Source: [Clostridium] aminophilum
Lineage (GTDB): Bacteria > Bacillota > Clostridia > Lachnospirales > Lachnospiraceae
Assembly (NCBI RefSeq): GCF_900101295.1
Contig: NZ_FOIL01000011.1
Span: 1 to 62,925 of the forward strand
Direction: 5' to 3'
Length of the DNA stretch: 62,925 nt
Every line of letters begins with the position of its first letter. The first letter of the stretch is position 1. Both the position numbers and the translations under genes were made by a program. The notes beneath the pieces were generated by a model. That model did not search any database, had not been told where the DNA came from, and was given only the letters and a program-made list of their open reading frames with translations. Positions 9,101 to 17,807 of the stretch are shown piece by piece.

Positions 9101-10434
9101 CCGCGATCCGGATCCGTGAAATGAAGAAATACTCTCACCCGGTGGAGGATGCTTCCTATAACCGCGTGCTGTTCACCAAAAAGATGCAGAAGGACAATTA
9201 CACCGTTCTGTGTCCGGAACTGTCACCGATTCACTTTGACCTGATCGAGCCTGCGGTACGCAGCTGCGGCATCAACCTCGTCATCCTGAAATACGGCCGG
9301 ACGGAGGAAGGCCGTCAGATCATCGACGAGGGTCTGAAATACGTGAACAATGACGCCTGCTATCCGTCCACCATCGTCGTGGGACAGATCATGAAGGCTC
9401 TGCTCTCCGGCAAATATGACCTGAAGAAGACCGCCGTCATCATGAGCCAGACCGGAGGCGGCTGCCGTGCTTCCAACTACATCGGCTTTATCCGCCGCGC
9501 TCTGGAAAATGCCGGCATGCAGAACATTCCGGTTATCTCCCTGAACGCGAACGGTATGGAAAAGAATCCGGGCTTTAAGCTCTCTCTTCCCCTGGTCATG
9601 AAGAGTATGCAGGCTCTGGTATACGGCGACGTATTCATGCGGTGTCTGTATGCGACGAGACCGTATGAAGCCGAGCGCGGCGCTGCCGAAAGGCTTCATG
9701 AGAAATGGAAAGAAATCTGCATCCGTTCTCTCGCGAAAAAGGGCGCTTCCATGGGCGAGTTTAACCGCAACATTCGCGGCATCATCCGCGATTTTGACGC
9801 TCTTCCGCGATTAAATACCATAAAGCCGAAGGTCGGCATCGTCGGCGAGATTCTGGTAAAATTCTCGCCCCTTGCCAACAACCACGTGGTGGACCTTCTG
9901 GAATCGGAAGGAGCCGAAGCCGTGATGCCGGATCTTCTTGATTTCCTGCTGTACTGCTTCTACAACACGAATTTCAAAGCGGAAAATCTCGGCTTCCGGA
10001 AGACCACCGCGACGCTTTGCAACATGGTTATCTCCGTTTTGGAGTATCTCCGCCGCACGGCACGCCGCGAATTTGAAAGGAGCCGTCATTTCACTCCGCC
10101 GACCCGGATCGAATCTCTCGCATCCATGGCGCAGAAATACGTTTCTCTCGGCAATCAGACCGGTGAGGGATGGTTCCTGACCGGAGAAATGCTGGAGCTG
10201 ATCCACAGCGGAACGAAAAATATCATCTGCACCCAGCCGTTTGGATGTCTTCCGAACCATATTGTCGGCAAGGGTGTCATCAAGGAACTGCGCCGGACCA
10301 ATCCGGAAGCCAACATCATTGCCATCGACTATGATGCCGGTGCCAGTGAAGTCAACCAGCTTAACCGGATCAAACTGATGCTCGCCGTTGCAAATAAGCG
10401 GATTTCGGAAAAAAACGAGAGCGTAATCTCCTGA
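6148..10434 (+). CDS. Fused 2-hydroxyacyl-CoA dehydratase activase (double BadF/BcrA ATPase plus DUF2229 and dehydratase-like part)
   Basis: 1428 residues. Two ASKHA-type ATPase domains of the BadF/BadG/BcrA/BcrD family are present: GIDIGSTTVKI (residue ~8) with CAGGTGSFIDQ, and GIDAGSTTTKL (~321) with CSSGCGSFIETF. The CAGGTGSF and CSSGCGSF Cys are the usual ligands of the bridging [4Fe-4S]. A further cluster, CQGCTNHC (~605) with GNRCERG, opens the DUF2229/HgdB-like half, with Cys in YPCVPYERN and NNDACYPS. By family knowledge, activators pass an electron with ATP hydrolysis to 2-hydroxyacyl-CoA dehydratases. This giant single-chain form is common in gut Clostridia, but its substrate is unknown. 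It stands alone, without CoA-transferase or hgdAB neighbours. Confidence 0.85.
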   Translation: MNSVKRLGIDIGSTTVKITIIDEKNSLLFSDYKRHFADIQGTLADLLLEAKDRLGEISVRPVITGSGGLALSNHLDIPFTQEVVAVAASLKDYAPQTDVAIELGGEDAKIIYFTGGIDQRMNGLCAGGTGSFIDQMASLLQTDAAGLNEYAKNYKMIYPIAARCGVFAKSDIQPLINEGATKEDLAESIFQAVVNQTISGLAQGKPIRGNVAFLGGPLHFMPELRNAFIRTLNLGESQIIAPEHSHLFAALGSAMSADEKNEPVDIRDLISRLSDGVRMETEIQRMDPLFRDQAEYDAFRSHHARHTVPKKDLRDYHGKCFLGIDAGSTTTKLALVGEDGTLLYNFYSSNSGSPLATAIRAMKEISEIMPEDAEIAFSCSTGYGEALLKSAFMLDEGEVETIAHYYAAAAFEPDVDCILDIGGQDMKCIKIKDGTVDSVQLNEACSSGCGSFIETFAKSLGYGVADFAKIALFAQNPTDLGTRCTVFMNSNVKQAQKEGAEVGDISAGLAYSVIRNALFKVIKITSPEDLGKHVVVQGGTFYNDAVLRSFEKISGVDAVRPDIAGIMGAYGAALIARERYDAEKGTTMLPIDQILNLSYQTNMARCQGCTNHCVLTINRFDGGRQFVSGNRCERGLGIRKTSENVPNLFKYKMQRMFDAYTPLPEDEAKHGVIGIPRVLNMFENFPFWAVFFRELGYRVIVSPQSTRKLYELGIETIPSESECYPAKMVHGHIEWLIKQGIRHIFYPCVPYERNETPDAGNHYNCPMVTSYAENIKNNMESLEENRIRFENPFIAFTSEEVAANRLVEIFTGKDGSDYHHTGSEVRTAARKAWKELLRSRKDMEQAGEDALRWMKEHGRHGIVLAGRPYHVDPEINHGIPELITSYGFAVLTEDSISHLGSVDRPLIVTDQWMYHSRLYKAASFVKTQPMLELIQLNSFGCGLDAVTTNQCSDILTTSGRIYTVLKIDEVNNLGAARIRVRSLIAAIRIREMKKYSHPVEDASYNRVLFTKKMQKDNYTVLCPELSPIHFDLIEPAVRSCGINLVILKYGRTEEGRQIIDEGLKYVNNDACYPSTIVVGQIMKALLSGKYDLKKTAVIMSQTGGGCRASNYIGFIRRALENAGMQNIPVISLNANGMEKNPGFKLSLPLVMKSMQALVYGDVFMRCLYATRPYEAERGAAERLHEKWKEICIRSLAKKGASMGEFNRNIRGIIRDFDALPRLNTIKPKVGIVGEILVKFSPLANNHVVDLLESEGAEAVMPDLLDFLLYCFYNTNFKAENLGFRKTTATLCNMVISVLEYLRRTARREFERSRHFTPPTRIESLASMAQKYVSLGNQTGEGWFLTGEMLELIHSGTKNIICTQPFGCLPNHIVGKGVIKELRRTNPEANIIAIDYDAGASEVNQLNRIKLMLAVANKRISEKNESVIS

Positions 10435-10512
10435 TTTTCTCCCGAACTTATGCGAGTGGATAATCTTCCGCCATACGGCGGAGCATCTCCATACGACACT
10501 GTTTCAAACATG

Positions 10513-10555
10513 ATGATAAGAGCGGAACCCGCTGCGCGGGTTCCGCTCTTATCAT
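10513..10555. terminator. Bidirectional terminator-like hairpin between convergent genes
   Basis: A perfect 20-bp stem (10513-10532 with 10536-10555) around a 3-nt loop. It lies 79 bp past the fusion gene and is convergent with the Nudix gene. The arms contain AGCGGAACCCGC. No long T-run follows. Confidence 0.75.
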
Positions 10556-10575
10556 ATCCGTCGTCAAGGTCCGTC

Positions 10576-10610
10576 GCCTGCGCGGGGCTTTGGCTCATGC
10601 AGACGCAGGC
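10576..10610. repeat. Short hairpin element after the terminator
   Basis: GCCTGCG and CGCAGGC flank GGGGCTTTGGCTCATGCAGA. The inner GGCTTTGGCTC resembles part of family B near 41.1, 44.6 and 47.3 kb, so it may be a decayed relative. Confidence 0.4.
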
Positions 10611-10673
10611 AACCAACCTATTCCTTCCATTCCTCACTGTGCGATCTCATGATCAATGATCTTTGCAGTATGT

Positions 10674-11234
10674 TTATCGGCAGTACTTTGCATCATACGC
10701 AAGGATCGCCGCAACGGTCTTGCCGTCCGTCATCTCGCCGGCAAAAATCTTCTTTTTCAGTTCCTCCACGTCCCAGAGTTCAATGTTGATCTCCTCGTCC
10801 GGATCCAGACTCTGTTCAGCCTTCTTCAGGTTTCGGCAGACATAGATACCGATTTTCTCATCACAGAAGGCCACTGTCGTGTTCACCGTCATCAGATACT
10901 CCGGCTCGCTGCTGACAAATCCGGACTCTTCATGAAGTTCACGGATCGCACAGTCCTGCATCGGTTCCCCCTCAAAATCCAGTTTTCCCGCCGGAATCTC
11001 CAGGGTAAAGCGCCCCAGCGCGTGGCGGTACTGGCGCACCATAACGATTCTGCCATCTTCAAGGACCGGAACAACCGCTGCCGCCCCCATGTGATGAATA
11101 AAATCCCATTTTGCCTCATGTCCCTTAACAAGCACCGTATCCTGATACACATGCAGCACCGATCCCGTATATCTGAGTTCCCGTTTCAGGAGTTCCACGC
11201 GTTCCAATCCATAATTCTCTTCCATTTCATTCAT
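10674..11234 (-). CDS. Nudix hydrolase, ADP-ribose pyrophosphatase type
   Basis: 186 residues. It probably cleaves ADP-ribose or related nucleoside diphosphates to AMP and a phosphate. The Nudix box is GKLDFEGEPMQDCAIRELHE continuing into ESGF, with the REL-EE core and one extra residue in the first loop. The IPAGKLD lead-in is typical of the ADPRase group. I place the start at 11234 because AGGA lies 9 nt before that ATG; the frame stays open to a TTG at 11306, which would add residues encoded by a 12-bp repeat array. It is probably transcribed after proC. Confidence 0.9.
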   Translation of the reverse strand: MNEMEENYGLERVELLKRELRYTGSVLHVYQDTVLVKGHEAKWDFIHHMGAAAVVPVLEDGRIVMVRQYRHALGRFTLEIPAGKLDFEGEPMQDCAIRELHEESGFVSSEPEYLMTVNTTVAFCDEKIGIYVCRNLKKAEQSLDPDEEINIELWDVEELKKKIFAGEMTDGKTVAAILAYDAKYCR

Positions 11235-11258
11235 CGTCTCATTCCTCATTGCATTCGC

Positions 11259-11391
11259 CGTCTCAGTCAGCGTATCGTTCAACGTTCCATTTAACGTTTC
11301 GTTCAACGTATCATTCGTCGTTCCATTTAGCGTCTCGTGCGCCGTCGCATTCGGCCATCTCGTTCAGCGTATCATTCGCCGTTCCATAAAC
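11259..11391. repeat. Array of about eleven imperfect 12-bp tandem repeats
   Basis: Units such as CGTATCGTTCAA, CGTTCCATTTAA, CGTTTCGTTCAA and CGTATCATTCGC follow each other with period 12 (one unit is 13). The array lies between proC and the Nudix start. Its period is a multiple of three and part of it is open in the Nudix frame. Confidence 0.8.
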
Positions 11392-11428
11392 CGGCCCGTT
11401 CATCTTCCGCTTTTTTTATCGTTTCCTG

Positions 11429-12235
11429 TCATTTTTTATCTTTCATTGCCGTGCAGACGTCATAACACGCGTCCGAAGCCTTGATCACCGCATTGCGAAG
11501 ACCATACTCTTCCAGCGCCGCCACTCCGGCAATGGTGGTTCCGCCCGGAGAGCAGACATTGTCCTTCAGTTCCGCCGGATGTTTTCCGGTCTTTAGAACC
11601 ATCTCCGCACTTCCCGCCACAGCTTTTGCCGCAAATTTATATGCAGCAGCCCGCGGCATTCCGTGTTTTACACCTGCATCCGCCAGTGCCTCAATAAACA
11701 TATACACATAAGCCGGAGAACTTCCGCTCAGACAGGTAACCACATCCATCAGATGTTCCGGAACCAGCTGCATTTCACCGAATGATTCGAAAATGTCCTG
11801 AATATCCTTTCTCTCTTTCTCGGAAAACAGTGTCTCATCATAGCAAACGCCGGTCATTCCCTCGCCGATCATCGCCGGTGTGTTCGGCATACAGCGGACA
11901 ATGCGGCCTTTCCCACCGAGTTTCTCGCGGATGCTATCGATCGTCACACCCGGCGCGAGCGAAATCACAATCGCATCCTTTGCAAGGACTTCTCCGATCT
12001 CCGGAAGAACGCTGTTATAGAACTGCGGCTTTACCGCGAGCACAAGGATTTCCGCATTCTTTGCAATCTCTTCATTGGTGGCTGCATACTTAACCCCTGT
12101 CTCCGCTTCTATTCTCTTTCCCTTTGCCTCGGTCGGCTGAGTGAAAACCAGCTGATCCGGGCGGTATGTTTTCAACAGACCTTTCAGAATTGCGGTCCCC
12201 ATATTTCCCATTCCGATAAACCCAACGTTATACAT
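11429..12235 (-). CDS. proC: Pyrroline-5-carboxylate reductase
   Basis: 268 residues, usual length. It reduces 1-pyrroline-5-carboxylate to L-proline with NAD(P)H in the cytosol. The N-terminal Rossmann motif is GFIGMGNMGTAI. VKPQFY, MPNTPAMIGEGM, the signature CLSGSSPAYVYMF and the closing DNVCSPGGTTIAG are all ProC landmarks. The start at 12235 has AAGGAG 6 nt upstream; the longer in-frame extension is Lys-rich and unlike the family. Downstream, 11392-11428 is only a short gap before the repeat array. Confidence 0.97.
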   Translation of the reverse strand: MYNVGFIGMGNMGTAILKGLLKTYRPDQLVFTQPTEAKGKRIEAETGVKYAATNEEIAKNAEILVLAVKPQFYNSVLPEIGEVLAKDAIVISLAPGVTIDSIREKLGGKGRIVRCMPNTPAMIGEGMTGVCYDETLFSEKERKDIQDIFESFGEMQLVPEHLMDVVTCLSGSSPAYVYMFIEALADAGVKHGMPRAAAYKFAAKAVAGSAEMVLKTGKHPAELKDNVCSPGGTTIAGVAALEEYGLRNAVIKASDACYDVCTAMKDKK

Positions 12236-12333
12236 CGCTTTCTCCTTCTTCCTGTATTTCTTCATTTTCGCCGTGAAATCCGTATTTTTTCGTTTCTTGT
12301 CTAATGTCATCTCCTATCATACTCCATCACACG

Positions 12334-12373
12334 CAAAAAAAATAGCCCCACAGACCTCTCGGTCCATGGGGCT
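12334..12373 (-). terminator. Rho-independent terminator of rny
   Basis: AGCCCCATGGACC, a 4-nt loop, GGTCTGTGGGGCT and then ATTTTTTTT on the minus strand, 18 bp after the rny stop. Confidence 0.9.
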
Positions 12374-12391
12374 TGGCTTCCTGACGGATAA

Positions 12392-13939
12392 TTATTTTGC
12401 GTATTCCGTGACTCTTGACTCGCGGATCACGTTGACCTTGATCTGACCCGGATACTGCAGTTCTTCCTGAATCCGCTTCGAGATATCCCGAGCGAGAAGA
12501 ACCATATCGTCATCGCTGACCTGCTCCGGAACAACCATGATACGGATCTCACGGCCCGCCTGAATCGCAAAGGACTTGTCAACACCCTTATAAGAGTTTG
12601 CAATATCCTCCAGTTTCTTCAGACGAGTGGTGTAAGTCTCAACCTGCTCGCGTCTTGCGCCCGGTCTTGCCGCGGAAATCGTATCCGCCGCAGCAACCAG
12701 TACCGCAATCAGACTCTGCGGTTCCACGTCGCCGTGGTGAGACTCGACCGCGTTGATCACTGTTGCAGATTCTTTATACTTTCTGCAGAGTGCAACACCG
12801 AGTTCCACATGTGTTCCTTCCTGTTCATGGTCAATCGATTTACCGATATCATGCAGGAGTCCGGCTCTCTTTGCCAGTCTCACGTCACATCCAACTTCTG
12901 CTGCAAGAAGACCTGCGATCTGAGCAACCTCAATCGAATGCATCAGCGCGTTCTGTCCGTAGCTTGTGCGATATCTCATCTTTCCGAGAAGTTTGATCAG
13001 TTCCGGATGAATTCCGTGTACGCCAGCCTGGATCAGTGCGTCTTCGCCGTCCTGAACCATCTTGGTTTCCACTTCTCTGCGGGCTTTTTCAACCATCTCC
13101 TCGATTCTGGCCGGATGAATACGGCCATCGACGATCAGTCTTTCCAGTGCAATTCTCGCAACCTCACGGCGAACCGGATCGAAGCTTGAGAGAACCACTG
13201 CCTCCGGAGTATCATCGATGATCAGTTCGACACCGGTCATCGTCTCCAACGTGCGGATATTTCTTCCCTCACGTCCGATGATACGGCCCTTCATCTCATC
13301 ATTCGGAAGCTGAACCACAGAAACGGTGGATTCCGCCACATGATCTGCCGCACATCTCTGAATGGCAGTCACGACGATATCCTTCGCCTTCTTGTCGGCC
13401 TCTTCCTTTGCCTGGGTCTCAAGATCACGAACCATCTTCGCGGTATCGTGCTTGACATCCTCCTCAACGATCTTCAGCAGATATTCCTTTGCCTGTTCGG
13501 ATGTGAGTCCGGAGATTCGCTCCAGTTCTTCACGCTGCTTCTGTTGAATTTCTTCCACTTCCGCAGTTCTCTTCTTCAGAGACTCCTCCCTGCTGTTGAT
13601 GCTCTGCTCTCTTCTCTCGAGGATTTCGGACTTCTTGTCAAGATTCTCTTCTTTGCTCAGTACGCGTCGCTCATAGCGTTGAAGCTCAGCTCTTCTTTCT
13701 TTTGTTTCTTTTTCCAGCTCATTCTTAGTCTTTAAAGACTCTTCCTTCGCCTCCAGGAGAGCTTCTCGCTTCTTAGTCTCTGCAACTTTTAATGCTTCAT
13801 CTATTATCTCCCGGGATTTCTGTTCCGCACTTCCGATCTTCGCATCATAATTTCTCTTGCGAATCTCTCCGGAAATCACCCAGGTAATAGCAGCTACAAC
13901 TACAGCTGTAATAAGCACTATTACTACTATCTGTGACAC
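12392..13939 (-). CDS. rny: Ribonuclease Y
   Basis: 515 residues. Membrane-anchored endoribonuclease that starts mRNA decay in Firmicutes. Visible in order: one N-terminal membrane helix ([19 protein letters not shown]), a long charged coiled coil (to ~195), a KH domain with [12 protein letters not shown] (~218) and an HD domain with [12 protein letters not shown] (~363), where H and D are the metal ligands. The start is a GTG at 13939, 7 nt after AGGAGG. It has its own promoter and terminator, so it seems monocistronic even though recX lies just upstream. Confidence 0.97.
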   Translation of the reverse strand: MSQIVVIVLITAVVVAAITWVISGEIRKRNYDAKIGSAEQKSREIIDEALKVAETKKREALLEAKEESLKTKNELEKETKERRAELQRYERRVLSKEENLDKKSEILERREQSINSREESLKKRTAEVEEIQQKQREELERISGLTSEQAKEYLLKIVEEDVKHDTAKMVRDLETQAKEEADKKAKDIVVTAIQRCAADHVAESTVSVVQLPNDEMKGRIIGREGRNIRTLETMTGVELIIDDTPEAVVLSSFDPVRREVARIALERLIVDGRIHPARIEEMVEKARREVETKMVQDGEDALIQAGVHGIHPELIKLLGKMRYRTSYGQNALMHSIEVAQIAGLLAAEVGCDVRLAKRAGLLHDIGKSIDHEQEGTHVELGVALCRKYKESATVINAVESHHGDVEPQSLIAVLVAAADTISAARPGARREQVETYTTRLKKLEDIANSYKGVDKSFAIQAGREIRIMVVPEQVSDDDMVLLARDISKRIQEELQYPGQIKVNVIRESRVTEYAK

Positions 13940-13989
13940 AGGAGCACCTCCTTATTCAGTTTTCATTGTACAAAAATACAACATAAATA

Positions 13990-14018
13990 ATTTTAATCTC
14001 TTTACAACATTCTGTCAA
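13990..14018 (-). promoter_or_regulatory. rny promoter
   Basis: TTGACA (14013-14018), 17-nt spacer and TAAAAT (13990-13995) on the minus strand, in the 95-bp gap between recX and rny. Confidence 0.8.
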
Positions 14019-14034
14019 GAATTGAAATCATCAA

Positions 14035-14643
14035 TCATGCATCATTATGCATTTCAACCATAGCCCGGCGAATTTCCTCATAGCCGAATCCGCGGCGCAT
14101 CAGATAACCGATCGTTTTTCGTGTCTCCTCCTCCGATGCGTCTGCGGAGTAATGCCTTTTCTTAAGAATTTTTTTCAATGTTTCTTCTGCCGGAGGTGCG
14201 TTTTCGGCAAAAATCTCGCGGATGATTTCACGCTCTATCCCCTTGGTCCGGAGTCGCTGTTCGATCTCTCTCCTGCTCTTTCGGCATCCGGCAGTTTCAA
14301 TGTAATTCCGTGCGTATTCCGCATCATCAATGTAATGATATCGCTTTAAGAATAATACCGTTTCCTGAACAATCGAATCCGGATACATTCCCTGTCTCAG
14401 TTTCGACCACACTTCCCGCTCCGTCCGGGCCTGTGATTTCAGATAGTACAGCGCGCGTTCCCGGGCTCTTTTCGGAAGAATCTCTGTCATCACAGTTTCA
14501 TAGACTTCCTCGGTGAGTTTCTCCCCTTCTTCAATGTGAAACCGGCGCATCTCGCCGTTGTACAGTGCAAATGCGGCCTCCCCGTCCAGCCAGATTACGG
14601 TTCGCCGGGAATCCAACGGCTCTGTCTTATCCACCAAATACAT
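14035..14643 (-). CDS. recX: Regulatory protein RecX
   Basis: 202 residues, almost all helical and charged. By family knowledge RecX binds and limits RecA filaments. The RecX three-helix repeats are visible, with conserved phrases ALYYLKSQARTEREVWSKL, FLKRYHYIDDAEYARNYIE and GCRKSRREIEQRL. It follows recA by 98 bp on the same strand, the usual recA-recX order, so it is probably read by passage through the hairpin at 14698. It ends 16 bp before the rny -35 region. Confidence 0.9.
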   Translation of the reverse strand: MYLVDKTEPLDSRRTVIWLDGEAAFALYNGEMRRFHIEEGEKLTEEVYETVMTEILPKRARERALYYLKSQARTEREVWSKLRQGMYPDSIVQETVLFLKRYHYIDDAEYARNYIETAGCRKSRREIEQRLRTKGIEREIIREIFAENAPPAEETLKKILKKRHYSADASEEETRKTIGYLMRRGFGYEEIRRAMVEMHNDA

Positions 14644-14697
14644 ATCGCAATCCTCTTTTTTTGACTTTTCGAGCTTCCTCTTCCGGCATAAACGACA

Positions 14698-14727
14698 GCA
14701 TCCCGGAGCATTGCTGCCCCGGAATGC
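14698..14727 (-). terminator. Hairpin between recA and recX, possible partial terminator
   Basis: GCATTCCGGGGCA and TGCTCCGGGATGC pair around GCAA on the minus strand, with two mismatches and no following T-run. It may lower recX expression relative to recA. Confidence 0.5.
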
Positions 14728-14741
14728 CGTTCAAATATGTT

Positions 14742-15824
14742 TTATTTTGTCTCTTTTACCGGTTTCAGCACTGCTTCCTCTTCCACGCCATCCGGCTTCT
14801 TTACCGGCGCTTCCTCCGCAGAAGCACCACCGTTCAGTCCGTACAGCTCACGAACCTTGCGTTCGATCTCTTCGCAGACCTCCGGATTCTCCTGAAGATA
14901 GACCTTGGCATTTTCACGTCCCTGACCGATCTTTTCTCCGAGATATGCATACCATGCTCCGCTCTTGTTGATGATATCGTTCTTCTCGGCGAGATCCAGA
15001 ATATCGCCTTCTTTGGAGATGCCCTTACCGAACATGATATCGAATTCCGCCTCCTTGAACGGCGGAGCAATCTTATTCTTCACAACCTTGACGCGAACAT
15101 GGTTTCCGATAACCTCACCGCCGCGTTTCAGTGACTCGGTTCTGCGAACATCCATACGAACGGAAGAATAGAACTTCAGCGCACGGCCTCCGGTTGTCGT
15201 CTCCGGATTGCCGAACATAACACCGACCTTTTCACGAAGCTGGTTGATAAATACCACGATACAGTTGGACTTGCTGATCACTGCCGTCAGCTTGCGCAGT
15301 GCCTGAGACATCAGGCGGGCCTGAAGACCCACATGAGCATCTCCCATCTCTCCGTCAATCTCTGCCTTCGGTACAAGAGCAGCAACCGAGTCGACGATGA
15401 CAATGTCCACCGCACCGGAACGAACCATGGTCTCGGTAATCTCCAATGCCTGCTCACCGCTGTCCGGCTGGGAGATATAGAGGTTGTCGATATCGACACC
15501 GATATTTCTCGCATATACCGGATCCAAAGCATGCTCCGCATCGATAAATCCGGCGATTCCGCCGCGCTTCTGGACTTCCGCCACCATGTGAAGAGCAACG
15601 GTGGTCTTACCACTGGATTCCGGACCGTAAATCTCGAGAATTCTTCCGCGCGGCACGCCGCCGAGTCCGAGTGCGATATCCAGACTGAGCGATCCGGTCG
15701 GAACCGTCTCAATCTCCATGCCGGCCCCCTGATCACCGAGCTTCATCACGGCGCCCTTACCGTACGCTTTCTCAATCTGTGTGAGCGCGGCGTCCAATGC
15801 TTTCAGCTTGTCATCTTTGTTCAT
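14742..15824 (-). CDS. recA: Recombinase RecA
   Basis: 360 residues. ATP-dependent strand-exchange protein and SOS co-protease. Walker A is GPESSGKTT, and the ALKFYSSVR and [11 protein letters not shown] segments of the RecA core are present. The C-terminal tail is acidic, then Lys-rich. The start at 15824 has GGAGGAG upstream; the upstream extension in this frame overlaps the LexA box and promoter and is not coding. Expression should be SOS-controlled through the box at 15870. Confidence 0.99.
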   Translation of the reverse strand: MNKDDKLKALDAALTQIEKAYGKGAVMKLGDQGAGMEIETVPTGSLSLDIALGLGGVPRGRILEIYGPESSGKTTVALHMVAEVQKRGGIAGFIDAEHALDPVYARNIGVDIDNLYISQPDSGEQALEITETMVRSGAVDIVIVDSVAALVPKAEIDGEMGDAHVGLQARLMSQALRKLTAVISKSNCIVVFINQLREKVGVMFGNPETTTGGRALKFYSSVRMDVRRTESLKRGGEVIGNHVRVKVVKNKIAPPFKEAEFDIMFGKGISKEGDILDLAEKNDIINKSGAWYAYLGEKIGQGRENAKVYLQENPEVCEEIERKVRELYGLNGGASAEEAPVKKPDGVEEEAVLKPVKETK

Positions 15825-15869
15825 AAGTGGTCTCCTCCGTAACTGTATCATCTCAGAACGTTCTTTTTT

Positions 15870-15882
15870 CGAACATTCGTTC
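15870..15882 (-). promoter_or_regulatory. LexA/DinR operator (SOS box) of recA
   Basis: CGAACATTCGTTC matches the Firmicute consensus GAAC-N4-GTTC. It lies 12 bp after the recA -10, where a repressor would block the polymerase. A second imperfect pair, GAACGTTC (15856-15863), follows closely. Confidence 0.9.
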
Positions 15883-15894
15883 ATTTCTGTGACT

Positions 15895-15923
15895 ATCATA
15901 CTTCCTGAACTCTCCCCTGTCAA
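15895..15923 (-). promoter_or_regulatory. recA promoter
   Basis: TTGACA (15918-15923), 17 nt, TATGAT (15895-15900) on the minus strand. The leader before recA is about 65 nt. Confidence 0.9.
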
Positions 15924-16036
15924 GAGAATTTCTTTCCCACAAATCCAAATCCTGTGCTATGATATTCTGCGTAAAAATTCGTTTCACTGTCCGGCAGTTC
16001 GGCCGGGCAGCATATCTTTGCACGAAAGGATATCTT

Positions 16037-17443
16037 ATGGGAGGCTTTTTCGGAGTCGTATCGAAACGCAGCTGCACGAATGACCTGTTTTTCGGAACAG
16101 ATTATCATTCACATCTGGGAACCAGAAGAGGCGGACTGGCCGTGTACGGAAAGGACGGTTTTCACCGGTCCATCCACAACATCGAAAACACACCGTTCCG
16201 AAGCAAATTTGACCGGGACCTGGATGAATTGGAAGGAAATCTCGGAATCGGGTGTATCTCCGACATGGAACCGCAGCCGCTCCTCATCCATTCTCATCTC
16301 GGAACCTACGCGATCTGCACAGTCGGCAAGATCAACAACAAAGACGAACTCGTCCGGGAAGCGGACGAACGGCGCCACGTCCAGTTTATCGAAATGAGCG
16401 GCGGAGAAATCAACGCCACCGAACTGACCGCATCCATCATCAATCAGGGTGATTCCATCGTCGAAGGTCTGCAGCTCGCACAGCAGAAAATCGACGGTTC
16501 TATGACAATTCTTCTTCTCACTTCAAAAGGTATCTATGTTGCCAGAGATCTTCTGGGCCGCACACCGGCTGTTCTCGGCAGAAACAATGACGGATACTGC
16601 ATCTCCTTCGAAGATTTCGCATACTTTAATCTCGGATATGAAACCTGCCACGAACTGGGCCCCGGAGAGATCGACTTTGTCACCCCGGACGGCTACGAGT
16701 GTCTCGCACAGCCAAGGGACAAAGAACGGATCTGCTCCTTCCTCTGGGTTTATTACGGTTATCCGAGTGCATCCTATGACGGGGTCAGCGTCGAGCAGAT
16801 GCGCTATGAATGTGGAAAAATGCTGGCCAAACGTGACAATGTCTCCGCTGATTCCGTCGCAGGCGTTCCGGACTCCGGTATCGCTCACGCCGTCGGATAC
16901 GCCAACGAATCCGGCATCCCGTATGAGCGCCCGTTTATCAAATATACCCCGACCTGGCCGCGTTCCTTTATGCCGACCCGCCAAAGCCAGCGCGAACTGA
17001 TCGCTCACATGAAACTCATCGCCGTGGAATCCCTGATCCGCAACAAGCGGCTCCTGATGATTGACGACTCCATCGTCCGCGGAACACAGCTCCGAAACAC
17101 CACCGAATTTCTGTATGAGCGCGGTGCAAAGGAAGTTCATATCCGCCCGGCATGTCCGCCGCTTCTGTTTGGCTGCAAATACATCAATTTCTCCCGCTCC
17201 AATTCCGATTACGACATGATCACCCGTCGGATCATCCGGGAACGGGAAGGGGAAAACGTCTCCAAAGAAATCCTGCTCGACTACGCAAATCCGGACAGCC
17301 GGAATTACAAAGAGATGGTTGACGAAATCTGCCGCAGGCTGAACTTCACCTCCCTTCAGTTCCAGCGCCTCGACGATCTGGAAGAATCCATCGGAATCGG
17401 CTCCTGCCGGCTCTGCACCTACTGCTGGTCCGGCCGGGAATAA
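16037..17443 (+). CDS. Amidophosphoribosyltransferase-like protein lacking the catalytic N-terminal Cys
   Basis: 468 residues with the PurF layout: an N-terminal class II glutamine amidotransferase fold (HSHLGTRRGG, then HSHLGTYAICTVG) and a C-terminal phosphoribosyltransferase domain with the PRPP loop LLMIDDSIVRGTQ. True PurF needs Cys right after the start Met; here the protein begins MGGFFGVV, so Gly takes that place and glutamine hydrolysis should be lost. It may use ammonia, act in regulation, or do something else with PRPP. The C-terminus has Cys residues (SCRLCTYCWSG). The start at 16037 has AAAGGA 6 nt upstream. A likely extended -10, TGCTATGAT (15955-15963), is divergent from recA. 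Confidence 0.82.
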   Translation: MGGFFGVVSKRSCTNDLFFGTDYHSHLGTRRGGLAVYGKDGFHRSIHNIENTPFRSKFDRDLDELEGNLGIGCISDMEPQPLLIHSHLGTYAICTVGKINNKDELVREADERRHVQFIEMSGGEINATELTASIINQGDSIVEGLQLAQQKIDGSMTILLLTSKGIYVARDLLGRTPAVLGRNNDGYCISFEDFAYFNLGYETCHELGPGEIDFVTPDGYECLAQPRDKERICSFLWVYYGYPSASYDGVSVEQMRYECGKMLAKRDNVSADSVAGVPDSGIAHAVGYANESGIPYERPFIKYTPTWPRSFMPTRQSQRELIAHMKLIAVESLIRNKRLLMIDDSIVRGTQLRNTTEFLYERGAKEVHIRPACPPLLFGCKYINFSRSNSDYDMITRRIIREREGENVSKEILLDYANPDSRNYKEMVDEICRRLNFTSLQFQRLDDLEESIGIGSCRLCTYCWSGRE

Positions 17444-17580
17444 TCCGTTGTCCCTACTGTATCATTGATAAAATACTGGATTCAAGAGCAATAACCACGA
17501 TTTTCAAACATCCGTTCGATTGTATTTGATTCTTCTTTTGTACAGGATCACCAAAGAATACAGACGACGGCCTCATGCAG

Positions 17581-17757
17581 GAACAAAGTCCGCAAGCGGA
17601 CTTCGGTTCCCCATCCCCTCAGTCCTGAGGGGAGCCCCGCGGACTTTGCGCGCCGCCGCTGGTCACCGTCAGGTGACAGCTTCCTTACAGCGGCGTGCGC
17701 ATCCTCGCGGAGCGTTTTTGTTTCATAGGAAATTTCGGAGAAATTTTCTATGAAACA
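17581..17757 (-). repeat. Palindromic element A, copy 3, long form
   Basis: About 175 bp. It holds GAACAAAGTCCGC, a 43-bp block with hairpin CCCCTCAG/CTGAGGGG bounded by GCGGAC, and a large stem CGCCGCTG/CAGCGGCG enclosing GTCACC/GGTGAC. It ends in the core palindrome (17721-17755). On the minus strand it directly follows the T-run of the hydrogenase terminator. The rest of 17444-17922 holds only that terminator and AT-rich spacer. Confidence 0.85.
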
Positions 17758-17760
17758 AAA

Positions 17761-17807
17761 AACCGGCAGATGTCTGGCGTGTTTCCACGAACTGACATCT
17801 GCCGGTT
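17761..17807. terminator. Bidirectional terminator between purF-like and hydrogenase genes
   Basis: AACCGGCAGATGTC pairs perfectly with GACATCTGCCGGTT around a 19-nt loop. There are T/A runs on both sides, and the neighbouring genes converge. Confidence 0.85.

Noticed and set aside
17520-17753. Small plus-strand frame over element A copy 3
   Set aside because: It consists of repeat DNA with nested hairpins and has no ribosome site.
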